Below, in pieces: positions 26,970-35,656 of a stretch of DNA of 64,000 nt; positions within the stretch are counted from its first letter, which is position 1, and every line of letters begins with the position of its first letter. The notes below the pieces were generated by a model that did not search any database, had not been told where the DNA came from, and saw only the letters and a program-made list of their open reading frames with translations. Source of the stretch: Rhodopirellula sp. (GTDB lineage: Bacteria > Planctomycetota > Planctomycetia > Pirellulales > Thermoguttaceae); NCBI GenBank assembly GCA_012728855.1, contig JAAYEH010000479.1:29739-93738 (forward strand), given 5' to 3'. The translations under genes and the position numbers were made by a program.

Positions 26970-29267
26970 TTACGGGTTTTGGGGCTCGCGCTCCAGCGCG
27001 GCCGCGACGTCGTCGTCGCTGAGGTTCTCGATCTCCGCCAAGAGCTTCTCGAAGTCGCTCTCGGCCGATGGAGACTCCTCCGCTTCCCCCCCGGTCGGTT
27101 CCTCATGTCCCGAGACTTTGCCAGCGACCTCGTGTGCCAGATATCCTGCCAGCGATGCAGCCGTGGGATAGTTCCAAGCCACGACCGGTGTAATCTCGAC
27201 GTCCAGCCACTCTTCCAATTCGCGGCTCAATTCTACGGCGGTCATCGAATCCAGACCATACTCGGCAAACGGCTTGTTCCGGTCGAAATCGCTCGTCCGC
27301 AGCCCGGCGCGTTCGACCAGCCAGTCCAGCAGACGCGTCTCGATTTGCTCGGCAAGCCGCTCGATTTCATCCTCCCGCAACGCCCGATCGAAGGGGCCTA
27401 TTTTGGGCAAAATCTCCATCCCGGTCTTGCCCGACCGCTCGCGGCTTTCTGGGCGGACGGTAGCCCTGTCGGCCGTTGGCCCTCGCGTCGGCGCCTGCCA
27501 CAGCGCCAGCACCTTCAACTCCTTGTCCAAGTACTGTTGCCGGCAGAGATTCCGCTGCACTTTGCCGCTGGTGGTGCGGGGAAGGCTTGCCTGCCTAATC
27601 AGGACTACCGCCAGAACGTCGAGTTCGTGCTCTTCCGCCACCGCAGCGCGGACTCGTTGGGCCACGTCATCCAAATCGGTGTTGCGATACTGGCGATCGA
27701 CCTCGTTGACCACCACCAGCCGCTCGCCCCCCTGGTGATCTACGGCAAAGGTCGCTCCGGCGTTCGCAATCAGGGCGGGATGAGCACGGTTGACGGTCAG
27801 TTCAATGTCTTGCGGATAGTGGTTCCTGCCCCGGATGATGATCACTTCTTTGAGCCGTGCCACGACAAAGAGGTTGCCGTCGCGAATAAACCCGAGATCT
27901 CCCGTTCGCAGGTACGGGCCCTCGCCCGTGTCCGCCAGCAATCCGCCGAAGGCCGACGCGTTTTCCTCCACGCGATTCCAGTATCCGCGGGCGACGGCAG
28001 AACCCTTGATCCAGACTTCCCCGACGCGGTCGGCCTCGGAACGGAGTTGTGTTTCCGGGTCGACAATCTCGATCGCCTGATCCAGTCGCGGTCTGCCGCA
28101 TCCGATCACCCGTTGCCCTTCTTCTGCCGGATGGCCGTTGGTCGGCTCGATGCGGAGTTCGGCCAAGGCAGACCGCCGGAAGGAGCGGATCACCGGCCGG
28201 CCGGGACCTTTGCCGCCCGCGGCCAGCAGCGTTGATTCGGCCAGCCCGTAGCAGGGGTAAAAGGCATCGTCGCGAAATCCGCAGGACGCAAAGGTTTCGG
28301 CAAAACGTTCGAGGGTTTCCGGCCGGATCGGTTCGGCCCCGCAGAAGGCGAGCCTCCAACTGCTCAGATCGAGTTCCGCCCGCTGCTCGGGTGAGATCTT
28401 CTCAACACACAATTCATAGGCGAAATTCGGAGCGCCGCTGATCACGGCGCCGTAATCGGAAATCGTCTTCAACCACCGCAGGGGACGCTGGAGAAAGGCG
28501 GCCGGCGACATCAGCACGCTGCGACCACCGACAAAAAACGGTTCCAGGATTCCGCCGATCAGTCCCATGTCGTGATAGGCCGGCAGCCAGGAAACGCCCG
28601 TCCCTTCCACCGGATCGGCGCAGATTCCGGCGATGTTGAACCCTTCGTAGATCATCGCCAGGTTCGACATCAGGTTGGCATGGGTGACCATGACTCCCTT
28701 GGGGTCACCGATCGAACCGGAGGTGTACTGGAGGAAGGCCAGGTGGTCGGGACCGATACCGGGGCGCCGCCAATCCGCGGCGCAAGAGGGATCAAGCGTG
28801 TCAGTCGCGAGCCATCCGACCGATTTCAGTTCCGGGGCGCTACGTGCCAGATCGAGTGTGGAGAGAGTCTGCGCGGCCGTCAATGCGAATGAAGCCCGCG
28901 AATCGGCGGCGATGGTGGAAAGCCGAGGCAGCGGCCGCCGCGGTTTCGGATACGTGGCCGGAACCGGCAGCACTCCGGCCGCCACGCATCCCAGAAACGC
29001 CGCGATGAATTCCAATCCGGCGGGATAGACCAGCAAGGCGCGGTCGCCGACTTGTGCCCGTCGCTGTAGCGTTGCCGCGATGGACTTGGCACGCGTTTCC
29101 AGTTCGGAAAAAGTCAACGAACTCTCGACGCCGTCATCGCCCCGGAAAAGGTACGCACAACGATCGGCTTTCGTTCGAGCCTGGTATTCCAGCAGTTCCA
29201 GGAGCGTGCGGGGCGCACTCTCCTCGCGAAAAACCAATTGAGACATCGGCTTGTAATCAGTTCCCAT
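26970..29267 (-). CDS. Fatty-acyl-AMP ligase with C-terminal acyl carrier domain
   Basis: This 765-residue protein belongs to the adenylate-forming superfamily, FAAL branch: it activates a fatty acid as acyl-AMP and transfers it to a carrier protein instead of CoA. The ATP-binding loop LQYTSGSIGDPKGVMVTH (about residues 177-194), the segment GTGVSWLPAYHDMGLIGGIL and the tail motif DGNLFVVARLKEVIIIRGRN are visible. A carrier domain (about 635-720) contains YGLDSMTAVEL with the phosphopantetheine serine. A short acidic tail follows. It should load the starter chain onto its own carrier and pass it to the downstream PKS. An ATG at residue 8 is an alternative start. This is the first gene of the cluster, which extends to the GH3 gene. 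Confidence 0.94.
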   Translation of the reverse strand: MGTDYKPMSQLVFREESAPRTLLELLEYQARTKADRCAYLFRGDDGVESSLTFSELETRAKSIAATLQRRAQVGDRALLVYPAGLEFIAAFLGCVAAGVLPVPATYPKPRRPLPRLSTIAADSRASFALTAAQTLSTLDLARSAPELKSVGWLATDTLDPSCAADWRRPGIGPDHLAFLQYTSGSIGDPKGVMVTHANLMSNLAMIYEGFNIAGICADPVEGTGVSWLPAYHDMGLIGGILEPFFVGGRSVLMSPAAFLQRPLRWLKTISDYGAVISGAPNFAYELCVEKISPEQRAELDLSSWRLAFCGAEPIRPETLERFAETFASCGFRDDAFYPCYGLAESTLLAAGGKGPGRPVIRSFRRSALAELRIEPTNGHPAEEGQRVIGCGRPRLDQAIEIVDPETQLRSEADRVGEVWIKGSAVARGYWNRVEENASAFGGLLADTGEGPYLRTGDLGFIRDGNLFVVARLKEVIIIRGRNHYPQDIELTVNRAHPALIANAGATFAVDHQGGERLVVVNEVDRQYRNTDLDDVAQRVRAAVAEEHELDVLAVVLIRQASLPRTTSGKVQRNLCRQQYLDKELKVLALWQAPTRGPTADRATVRPESRERSGKTGMEILPKIGPFDRALREDEIERLAEQIETRLLDWLVERAGLRTSDFDRNKPFAEYGLDSMTAVELSRELEEWLDVEITPVVAWNYPTAASLAGYLAHEVAGKVSGHEEPTGGEAEESPSAESDFEKLLAEIENLSDDDVAAALEREPQNP

Positions 29268-29669
29268 CGTGGCTCAGGTGGGTCGGCTGCTTAAGGGAGC
29301 AGACATGGGGCCGTGGTTCGACTACTATGGCATCGGCCAAACCGACCCGAAAGCGAGCCGATTCCGCGCCGAATCCGGATAGTCTGCCTAGGCGTCAGAG
29401 CAGGAAATTCCGTTAAAGTCCAGCACGAGTAAAACCCCGCGCTTCTCTATCTTACTAAGCACGCTGGCAAAACGGAATACTTCCCTCTCCAGGGTGGATT
29501 TTTGCCATTCCTGGATTGTCCGCATTACGGAATCGCAGAATCGTAGGTTCCGCCTGCCGGGTGGAACCTTGTCGCGGATCCCCCCTCGGCAAGAGGGAGC
29601 TACGCTACGGTGCTACTCTACGCCGGCCCGAAAGCCCGCAGTTGTCCACTCAGATGCTGAACCACCTCG
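29268..29669. other. Intergenic region upstream of the FAAL/PKS cluster
   Basis: This 402-bp stretch should hold the promoter of the minus-strand biosynthetic cluster. A small palindrome with AGGTTCC/GGAACCT arms lies at 29545-29569 in a REP-like stretch near the DUF1559 gene. No gene, operator or riboswitch is evident. Confidence 0.45.
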
Positions 29670-30653
29670 TTACGGAACCTGAACCACCTCATTGCCTTGG
29701 ATCGTTCCCATGTAGAACCAGGTGTTGCCTTCAATGGTCTCGGAGATGAACCTCACGCTGCCATCGAGAAACGCCACGTTGCAGCCGCCGGGGTGAAAGC
29801 TGGTGGCAGTCGCATAATTCGACAACAGGTATCCCCCCAACTTGCTGTTGGGCGTTCCGAGTCGGTTGACAGTGAAAAACGTGCTCCAGTGATGCGGATC
29901 CGCCCAGCCTCGGCCTCGATAATACTGGTTGTACGCAGTGCCAGTGTCGCCGAATGTCGGTCGGCCCTGCGCGGTCTCCGCGAAGGCCATCGTGTTGCTC
30001 GTGCCGTCCCTGACGGAGGCAAGCCTTAGCCGCGGATCCGCACGGGTTCCCGCCTCTTCCAGGATCCCCCAACGCTCGGCAAATACGCCGTTGGTCGTGG
30101 CGGCGCCGTGTCGGCCGCAGCCGCCGTAGCCGTGCGATGATCCGGCGGCGGGGTAATTGTGCGGGAAGACCTCCCGTGCCGGCGACGGCGCCGTGAAAGC
30201 CGTGCCGCCCGGTATCGAGGATGGATACGCCGTGCATGTCTGCACTCGCCACTCGACCGCGCTCGGGCAGAGATAGGCCTGGATGCGCTGGTCGATGACA
30301 CCGGGCTGCTGCAGAAACGGCGGCACATTCATGTTGTATTTGTCGTACAACGGTTGCTGTTCGATGAACGGCAGGAGCATCGTATGCACCGTATGCCCCG
30401 GGTGGAAATTGAGACTGTCGCAGCAGCAGCTTCGGCCCTGATAGACTTCCGTCCCGCGGGGAAGGGCTTCCGCGTGCGTGTCGATGTAATTGTGCAACCC
30501 CAGCGTGATCTGCTTCAAATTGTTGTTGCATTGCGAACGTCGAGCCGCCTCGCGGGCCGCCTGTACCGCGGGCAGCAGCAGCGCAATCAAGATCCCGATG
30601 ATGGCAATGACCACCAGCAATTCCACCAATGTGAACCCTCGTAACCTCTTCAT
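29670..30653 (-). CDS. DUF1559 major-pilin-like protein with type IV prepilin signal
   Basis: This 327-residue protein starts at ATG 30653 (GGGGG about eight bases upstream). A type III signal reads LRGFTLVELLVVIAIIGILI, with cleavage expected after Gly and a Glu at +5, as in pseudopilins. The DUF1559 body (Cys-rich segment RSCCCDS) ends with the H-x9-DG motif FHPGGCNVAFLDGSVRFI. These proteins are hugely expanded in planctomycetes and are presumed to be surface or periplasmic pseudopilins; their function is unknown. The lipoprotein gene lies 79 bp upstream on the same strand, a recurring pairing in this phylum. Confidence 0.95.
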   Translation of the reverse strand: MKRLRGFTLVELLVVIAIIGILIALLLPAVQAAREAARRSQCNNNLKQITLGLHNYIDTHAEALPRGTEVYQGRSCCCDSLNFHPGHTVHTMLLPFIEQQPLYDKYNMNVPPFLQQPGVIDQRIQAYLCPSAVEWRVQTCTAYPSSIPGGTAFTAPSPAREVFPHNYPAAGSSHGYGGCGRHGAATTNGVFAERWGILEEAGTRADPRLRLASVRDGTSNTMAFAETAQGRPTFGDTGTAYNQYYRGRGWADPHHWSTFFTVNRLGTPNSKLGGYLLSNYATATSFHPGGCNVAFLDGSVRFISETIEGNTWFYMGTIQGNEVVQVP

Positions 30654-30732
30654 CGCAAGTACCCCCAAAAACAATACTTTAAGAACAGGAATATGCGAGA
30701 CAACCTCGCTGTCTCGCGTCCGCAATCCTCAT

Positions 30733-31146
30733 TCATTGGACTCGCTTCAATGCGATGTCGAATTCGGCGGGCTCCGTAGAGATCGTGACCTCGAGCTTCT
30801 TGCCGTCGGCGGGTTGAAGCGGATTGCCCGCGACAACGTTCTCCGTGCTGCCGGCCTCTGGCGAGCTTCCGGAGTCGACGACAATCACCTCATATTTGCC
30901 CGGGTAGATGGTTTCGATCTTGTATTGGCCGCCACTGTCGGTCATCGCGGTAAAGGTGCGAAACTCGGCCGGCACTTCTCCAACGGCATGAAAGGCGATG
31001 GGCGCACTTGCAAAGGGCTGGTCGTCCACGGTCACTGTTCCACTGACGGAAGTCGGCTGACCCAAGTTTGGCCCGCAGCCAACGAGCAACAGAGAACAAC
31101 ATGAAAACACGCCGGACCAGAGAAGTCGTGTCAACAGATCGCGCAT
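30733..31146 (-). CDS. Lipoprotein with carboxypeptidase-regulatory-like beta-sandwich
   Basis: This 137-residue protein has a lipoprotein signal ending in the lipobox LLVGC (Cys at about 24). The mature part begins with TSVSGTVTVDDQPFASAPIAFH and continues as a beta-sandwich repeat (FTAMTDSGGQYKIETIYPGKYEVIV), the pattern of the carboxypeptidase regulatory-like fold. Such small lipoproteins often accompany DUF1559 genes in planctomycetes and probably sit in a membrane facing the periplasm. No catalytic residues are visible. It is likely cotranscribed with the DUF1559 gene downstream. Confidence 0.88.
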   Translation of the reverse strand: MRDLLTRLLWSGVFSCCSLLLVGCGPNLGQPTSVSGTVTVDDQPFASAPIAFHAVGEVPAEFRTFTAMTDSGGQYKIETIYPGKYEVIVVDSGSSPEAGSTENVVAGNPLQPADGKKLEVTISTEPAEFDIALKRVQ

Positions 31147-31597
31147 GATTGGACTCCCGTCGGGTTCTATCGTAGAGCCAGCGAATTCCGGCTCGATACA
31201 GGTACCTGTGCGACATCCTCAGGAAAAGAAAAGCAAAAAGCGAGGAGTACCGGCCTAATGAGGAGAGAGTTGGCTTGAAACCATCTCCTACGCCCCCCAA
31301 CAAGCCCCCTTAGTATATTCATCATCGTGAGCCAGTCAAGTAAATCGATCGGTGAGGGTTTCTCGAAAATGCAACATCCGCCACCTTTCGGCTTTGGCGG
31401 GTCAGCACGCCAAGCAGGCCCTGTGCCAAACTCCCACGGCAGTCGCCCCGAGAATATCGCTCGCAGGTACAACCACAAGACATAGCAGAGCTTATGGCGC
31501 CGGCTTCCTGCTCGGAATTCTCTCTAACCCGTTTGGTGGTAGTCGTCTGAAAAGGCACATCCTGCGCAGAGAATAGGCGTTTTCTGCGTTGTCGCCT
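31147..31597. other. Intergenic region without recognised gene
   Basis: This 451-bp stretch lies between the minus-strand lipoprotein gene and the 3' end of the CsrA gene. It should hold the lipoprotein-DUF1559 promoter. Frames that stay open here have unusual composition and no recognisable domain. No clear hairpin with a T-run is seen. Confidence 0.45.
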
Positions 31598-31945
31598 CTA
31601 CTGCGGAATGCGGATGCCATTGGAACGAGAGATGTTCCTGGTCTTGCTTCTGTCTCGGTCGCAGCCGACTCGGCGGTTCTGGCTCCGCTCCGGCGACGAA
31701 CCCGGATGTCTCCGATCGGAACTGCCGGTGGGCTTTGACGGCGCTTGCGCCTTCTTGCCCGGAATCGGTTCGACCGCGTCCTCGCGCTGTTCGATGGCAA
31801 CGGCGATCTCACCGCGGAGAACCTGGACCGTCTCCGGTGCTTCGATCCCGATTTGCACGCTCCGCCCTCGGATCCGCAAGACGGTGATCGTGATGTTCGG
31901 CGCGATCTGAATCCGTTCGTCGATTTTCCGTGTCAAAACCAGCAT
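31598..31945 (-). CDS. csrA: CsrA-family carbon storage regulator with long basic tail
   Basis: This 115-residue protein has a normal CsrA domain at residues 1-60 (MLVLTRKIDERIQIAPNITI ... VLRGEIAVAIEQRE). CsrA binds GGA-containing hairpins in mRNA leaders and controls translation and mRNA stability. The RNA-contacting arginine of the C-terminal strand is kept, but the usual Arg-Glu-Glu reads Arg-Gly-Glu. A roughly 50-residue Ser/Arg/Pro-rich tail (SSDRRHPGSSPERSQNRRVG) follows, compared with about 60-70 residues in total for typical CsrA. The tail may add RNA or protein contacts. GGGAG lies seven bases upstream of the ATG. It stands alone, and is the second CsrA-type protein in this window. 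Confidence 0.88.
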   Translation of the reverse strand: MLVLTRKIDERIQIAPNITITVLRIRGRSVQIGIEAPETVQVLRGEIAVAIEQREDAVEPIPGKKAQAPSKPTGSSDRRHPGSSPERSQNRRVGCDRDRSKTRNISRSNGIRIPQ

Positions 31946-32137
31946 GGCACACTCCCTTCTGCCAAGAGTTCAGTCTCTTCCGTTGGATGGAAGGGTTTGC
32001 ATACCGTGTGCCGAATTCGGCACGACGCAAAGTAATTTGACTGAAAGGCTTTCAGCGAAAGATGTTACGCGCCAAGCCCCGCGCGAGCCGGATCGGATAC
32101 TGTACAAGTTTACAAGAAGAAGTTACAAGCATCCGCC

Positions 32138-32878
32138 TCACTGACCCTTCGGTCGGCGAGACAACTCATCGCGGAGTTGGGCGGCCAACTCGTACTGTTC
32201 GGAAGCCACGGCGTCGGCCAGTTGCTCCCGCAGTGTGCGGCCGACGCTGTAGTTCTCCCGAATCCACTCCTGAAGGCGGCGAAGTTGCTCCGCCAACTCA
32301 TCCTCGCTGAACTCCTCCTCCGCCTCGAACCGCGAATAGACCTCGCGGATTCGCTCCAGTCCGGCGTTGATCTCCTCCACCGCTTCCTCGGGGCCCTCTT
32401 CGGTAAGCCGAAACAAGGCCGCTGCTTGCGTGCGGTGAAAGAGGACGAAGGGGCGGTACTGCTCGTGGGAAACCACCCACTCCTCGTCGCCGGAATGCGC
32501 GGCGGCAAAATCCATCAGCCGCAGCGTGTGGTCGGCATCGCCGACCGCCCGGTCGAACTCCCGCAGCGCCAGCCAGCAGATCCGGCGGTGATAGTATTGA
32601 ATGAACTCGCGGTCCAGCTCTTCGGCCTGCTCGTCGGACAACTCGAACTTCTCGCCTTCCGCCAAAGCCGCTTGATCCATCAGGTCGAGATAGGTGGGCG
32701 CCCCCCCCGGTTGCTGGCCGTCGGGGCGATGCTCCGTCTCCATTTGCAGCAATCCCAACTCCACTCGGAGCTGAATCACGTCGCGGCCATCGGCCGCGGC
32801 GACGAGACGGGCGCTGACTACCCCCGGTTGGTAGGGCCAATCCGCGAGAACGGCGGTAATGTCTTGATGGTCGGCCAT
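32138..32878 (-). CDS. UVR-motif (UvrB/UvrC-like) domain protein
   Basis: This 246-residue acidic helical protein has two recognisable parts. The first 190 residues look like a TPR-type helical region beginning MADHQDITAVLADWPYQPGV. The last 40 residues carry a UVR motif (LREQLADAVASEQYELAAQLRDELSRR), the helical hairpin by which UvrB and UvrC interact, also found in McsA and other regulators. No nuclease or helicase domain is present, so it is not an excision-repair enzyme itself. It lies 75 bp downstream of the arfB gene on the same strand. A role in stress response or protein quality control is possible but not shown. Confidence 0.8.
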   Translation of the reverse strand: MADHQDITAVLADWPYQPGVVSARLVAAADGRDVIQLRVELGLLQMETEHRPDGQQPGGAPTYLDLMDQAALAEGEKFELSDEQAEELDREFIQYYHRRICWLALREFDRAVGDADHTLRLMDFAAAHSGDEEWVVSHEQYRPFVLFHRTQAAALFRLTEEGPEEAVEEINAGLERIREVYSRFEAEEEFSEDELAEQLRRLQEWIRENYSVGRTLREQLADAVASEQYELAAQLRDELSRRPKGQ

Positions 32879-32953
32879 GGCTGTAGAGTCAATTATAGCG
32901 TCGGGCGGAAACCGGCGCAGAGACGGCCGATGGTAGGGGCGGGAAAAGAGACG

Positions 32954-33409
32954 CTACGGCTCGGGACGCTGTCGTAATTGCTTCTTCTGCGACTGCTGTC
33001 GCTTATCTTCCAGACGCCGCCGCACGGAACCGGCGCTCGGTCGGGTCCGTTTTCGCTTTTTTGGCGGCAGGGCCGTCTCGAGGAGCATCTGCCGCAGTTT
33101 CTCCACGCAGTCGCCCGCGTTGCGTCCCGCATCGCGAAATCGCTGGCTGGTGAGCACCAGGTCTCCCTCCGTCGTGATGCGCTTGCGATAGCGAGCGACG
33201 AATCGCTCACGCACGTCGTCGGGCAGGGCAGGGCTCGCCGCGACCGGCCAACGAAGCGTCGCCTTGGTATTCACTTTATTGACGTTCTGCCCGCCCGGAC
33301 CGGAACTCCGAGAAAAGGTGAATTGAAATTCACTAAGCGGAATCTGAATGCGGGAATCGACAACGAGCGTCACTGGGAGATCGCAAAACTCTCGAGAATT
33401 CATTGCCAT
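32954..33409 (-). CDS. arfB: Alternative ribosome-rescue peptidyl-tRNA hydrolase ArfB
   Basis: This 151-residue protein has the release-factor-like GGQ motif in SRSSGPGGQNVNKVNTKATL and a basic, disordered C-terminus (PPKKRKRTRPSAGSVRRRLE) that inserts into the empty mRNA channel of stalled ribosomes. This is the ArfB/YaeJ family, which hydrolyses peptidyl-tRNA on non-stop complexes. I start at ATG 33409 (or the second ATG at 33403). The frame continues open to 34618 with GC-rich non-coding-like residues overlapping the DUF4838 gene, so the longer version is rejected. It is divergent from the DUF4838 gene. Confidence 0.93.
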   Translation of the reverse strand: MAMNSREFCDLPVTLVVDSRIQIPLSEFQFTFSRSSGPGGQNVNKVNTKATLRWPVAASPALPDDVRERFVARYRKRITTEGDLVLTSQRFRDAGRNAGDCVEKLRQMLLETALPPKKRKRTRPSAGSVRRRLEDKRQQSQKKQLRQRPEP

Positions 33410-33490
33410 GCCGACGGTGTTAGCGTAACATCTTCTGCGGGTCTTGTCACCTTGCTGACGCCTGTGTTTCCGATTCGGAATCAAGCCCTC

Positions 33491-35443
33491 ATGAAACGAG
33501 CGCTTTGTGCCGCACTTGCCATTGTCTCCCTCCTCTCCTCTGCCGAGGCGCTTCTTGCCAGAGAGCAGCATCCGCCCGATTTGACGCTGGTCCAAGACGG
33601 CCGCGCGACCGCCGTGATCGTCACGAACGGACGGCCGAAGGAAGCGCAGGCGCTGGCCGCGCTCGAACTCCAAGAACACCTGCGTCTGATGACCGGCGCC
33701 TTGCTGCCGATCGAAAAGGAAAACCAGTGGCAGCGCGGCCCGTCGCAAGCGATGATTCTCGTCGGCCCCGGCAATCTCGCCCGAGAGCGCGGTTTCGATG
33801 AAAAGGGTTTGGAGCCGGAGTCGTTCGTCGTCAAGACAACCGAGGATGCCCTGGTTCTGGCCGGCGACGACGCCGAAGGGAGCAACCCCCGTATGGGAAC
33901 GCTCTGGGCCGTGTACGATTTTCTGCAGGATCAGCTCGGTTGCCGATGGATCTGGCCCGGCGAGATCGGGCGAGTCGTTCCGCGCCGAGCGACCATCACG
34001 GTGGGTGCCTTGAGCGTTCGGGAAACACCCACGATTAAGATACGCGACTTTCGCATGGCGGCCCAAGAGAAGCACAGAGCCGCGTACGAGAAGGAAGGGC
34101 TGGGCCGTTTCCTCGATCTCGGCGCGACCTACGACCGTGTTTCCGAGGACGAGCGGGTCTGGCTGCGGAGGATGCGAATGGGGCGGTCGTTCAAGCTCTC
34201 CTACGGCCATGCCTTCACCGATTGGTGGGAGAAACACAAGGACGACAGCCCGGACATTTTCGCAATGCAGCCGGACGGGCGGCGAGGGCCGCTGAAAAGC
34301 GCCAAGCCCGACTTCGTCAAAATGTGTGTCTCGAACCCCAAGCTTTGGGAAATGCAACTGGCGCCGATCAGGAAATACGCACAACAAGGCGCCCGTGGGC
34401 TGTGGGTCAACGCTTGCGAGAACGACGGCAGCGGCGGTTTCTGCTGCTGCCCACGTTGCCGCGCGTGGGACGCCGACCCGAACCACGACACCGCGGCCTC
34501 TTCGCCGATCGAAGACGGTTCGGACGTCGATGCGGGTGGCGGCAAGTCGAGTCTGCCGGAAAACCTTTCGGATCGCTATGCACGCTGGTACAACGAACTC
34601 GCGCGCCGGGCGCGGCAAGTCGATCCGGAGGCGCGGGTAATCGGCTACGGCTACAGTCGCTATCGCTCGCCACCTTCGAAGATCGAGCGCATCGAGCCCA
34701 ACGTCTGGCTGGGCTACGTCGGCTTCAACGCCTACCCGCGGCCGGAAGCCTATCGCAAGATGTCGGCCGACGAGTGGTTCGGATGGTCTCGCTTGGGGGC
34801 AACCGTCTTTCTGCGGTCAAATTCGATGTTCTACTGCGGCGAGGGAGCACCGTACGTCGTCACCGGCCAACTCGTGGAAGACCTCCGCTTCCAGGTGAAG
34901 AACGGTCTCCGCGCCACGGATTTCGACAACCTCCAGGGCTATTGGGCAACCACCGGCCCCAGCTACTACGTCCTGGCCCGCATGCTCTGGGACACCGACG
35001 CCGAACCGGAGCAGGTACTCGACGAGTTCTACGGATCATTCGGCCCGGTCGCGGGAATCATCAAGGAGTATTTCGATTATTGGGAGCGATTCACAACGCA
35101 ATTGGGAAACGATCCCGCCTTCTTCGAACTCAAACGCGACGAACGGCTGCGAGCTTATCCCGAAATCTACCGCGAGGCGGTTCTCTCCAATGCGGCGGTG
35201 ATTCTCGACCAAGCCGAACCGCAATTACCGCGGGCGACCGAAGCCGAGCGGGAGCGATTCCACAACATTCAACTTGGGCTGGAGCACGGCTGCCTTCTTG
35301 TCGAGGCATTGCGCGACGGCAAGACGTCGAACGGCCCCGAGGGCAAGAGGCTGCTCGACTTCCGTCGCAAGGTCGCCGAACGAAACGTCCTCAACGTCTA
35401 CTGGACCAGCTCAAAGGAAATGCGCTACCGGGTCTTTGACTAA
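33491..35443 (+). CDS. Secreted DUF4838 protein (glycoside-hydrolase-related)
   Basis: This 650-residue protein begins at ATG 33491 with a signal peptide (MKRALCAALAIVSLLSSAEALLA). The N-terminal 140 residues resemble the alpha-glucuronidase N-terminal domain (ALAALELQEHLRLMTGALLP), followed by a TIM-barrel-like DUF4838 region with YGHAFTDWWEKH, WVNACENDGSGGFCCCPRC and YGYSRYRSPPSKIERI. A Cys-rich cluster (FCCCPRCRAW) may bind metal or form disulfides. DUF4838 proteins are common in planctomycetes and Bacteroidetes and are thought to act on polysaccharides, with unknown substrate. The stop codon lies next to the inverted-repeat element at 35443. Confidence 0.9.
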   Translation: MKRALCAALAIVSLLSSAEALLAREQHPPDLTLVQDGRATAVIVTNGRPKEAQALAALELQEHLRLMTGALLPIEKENQWQRGPSQAMILVGPGNLARERGFDEKGLEPESFVVKTTEDALVLAGDDAEGSNPRMGTLWAVYDFLQDQLGCRWIWPGEIGRVVPRRATITVGALSVRETPTIKIRDFRMAAQEKHRAAYEKEGLGRFLDLGATYDRVSEDERVWLRRMRMGRSFKLSYGHAFTDWWEKHKDDSPDIFAMQPDGRRGPLKSAKPDFVKMCVSNPKLWEMQLAPIRKYAQQGARGLWVNACENDGSGGFCCCPRCRAWDADPNHDTAASSPIEDGSDVDAGGGKSSLPENLSDRYARWYNELARRARQVDPEARVIGYGYSRYRSPPSKIERIEPNVWLGYVGFNAYPRPEAYRKMSADEWFGWSRLGATVFLRSNSMFYCGEGAPYVVTGQLVEDLRFQVKNGLRATDFDNLQGYWATTGPSYYVLARMLWDTDAEPEQVLDEFYGSFGPVAGIIKEYFDYWERFTTQLGNDPAFFELKRDERLRAYPEIYREAVLSNAAVILDQAEPQLPRATEAERERFHNIQLGLEHGCLLVEALRDGKTSNGPEGKRLLDFRRKVAERNVLNVYWTSSKEMRYRVFD

Positions 35444-35630
35444 GGATCGGCGAAGGAATGACTGCCGTACTTACCGGTGGTGGCGGGGCCAAGGGGGTCG
35501 GGAGTCTTTTTTTCGTGTCGGTTGAAACAGCGTCCGACCATACATGAAAGCGTCGCCCGGCCGACACGAAAAAAAGACTCCCGACCCCTTCCCACGTCGA
35601 TGTCACGGCAGTCATTCAGTCGCCGATCCT
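35443..35630. repeat. Nested inverted-repeat element E between convergent genes
   Basis: The outer arms (35443-35468 and 35605-35630) match at 24 of 26 positions. The inner arms (35493-35521 and 35561-35588) match over about 29 bp with one bulged G, and contain GGTCGGGAGTC, a T7 run and CGTGTCGG. The 188-bp element fills the gap between the DUF4838 gene and the PQQ-type gene, which converge here. The A/T runs on each strand could let it terminate both. It may be a miniature mobile element or REP pair. Confidence 0.88.
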
Positions 35631-35656
35631 AACGTTTTTCCCTGGACCCTCGACTC

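Noticed and set aside
33410..34618. N-terminal extension of the ArfB frame
   Set aside because: It would overlap the DUF4838 gene antisense for more than 1 kb; the extra residues look non-coding and ArfB is normally about 140 residues.
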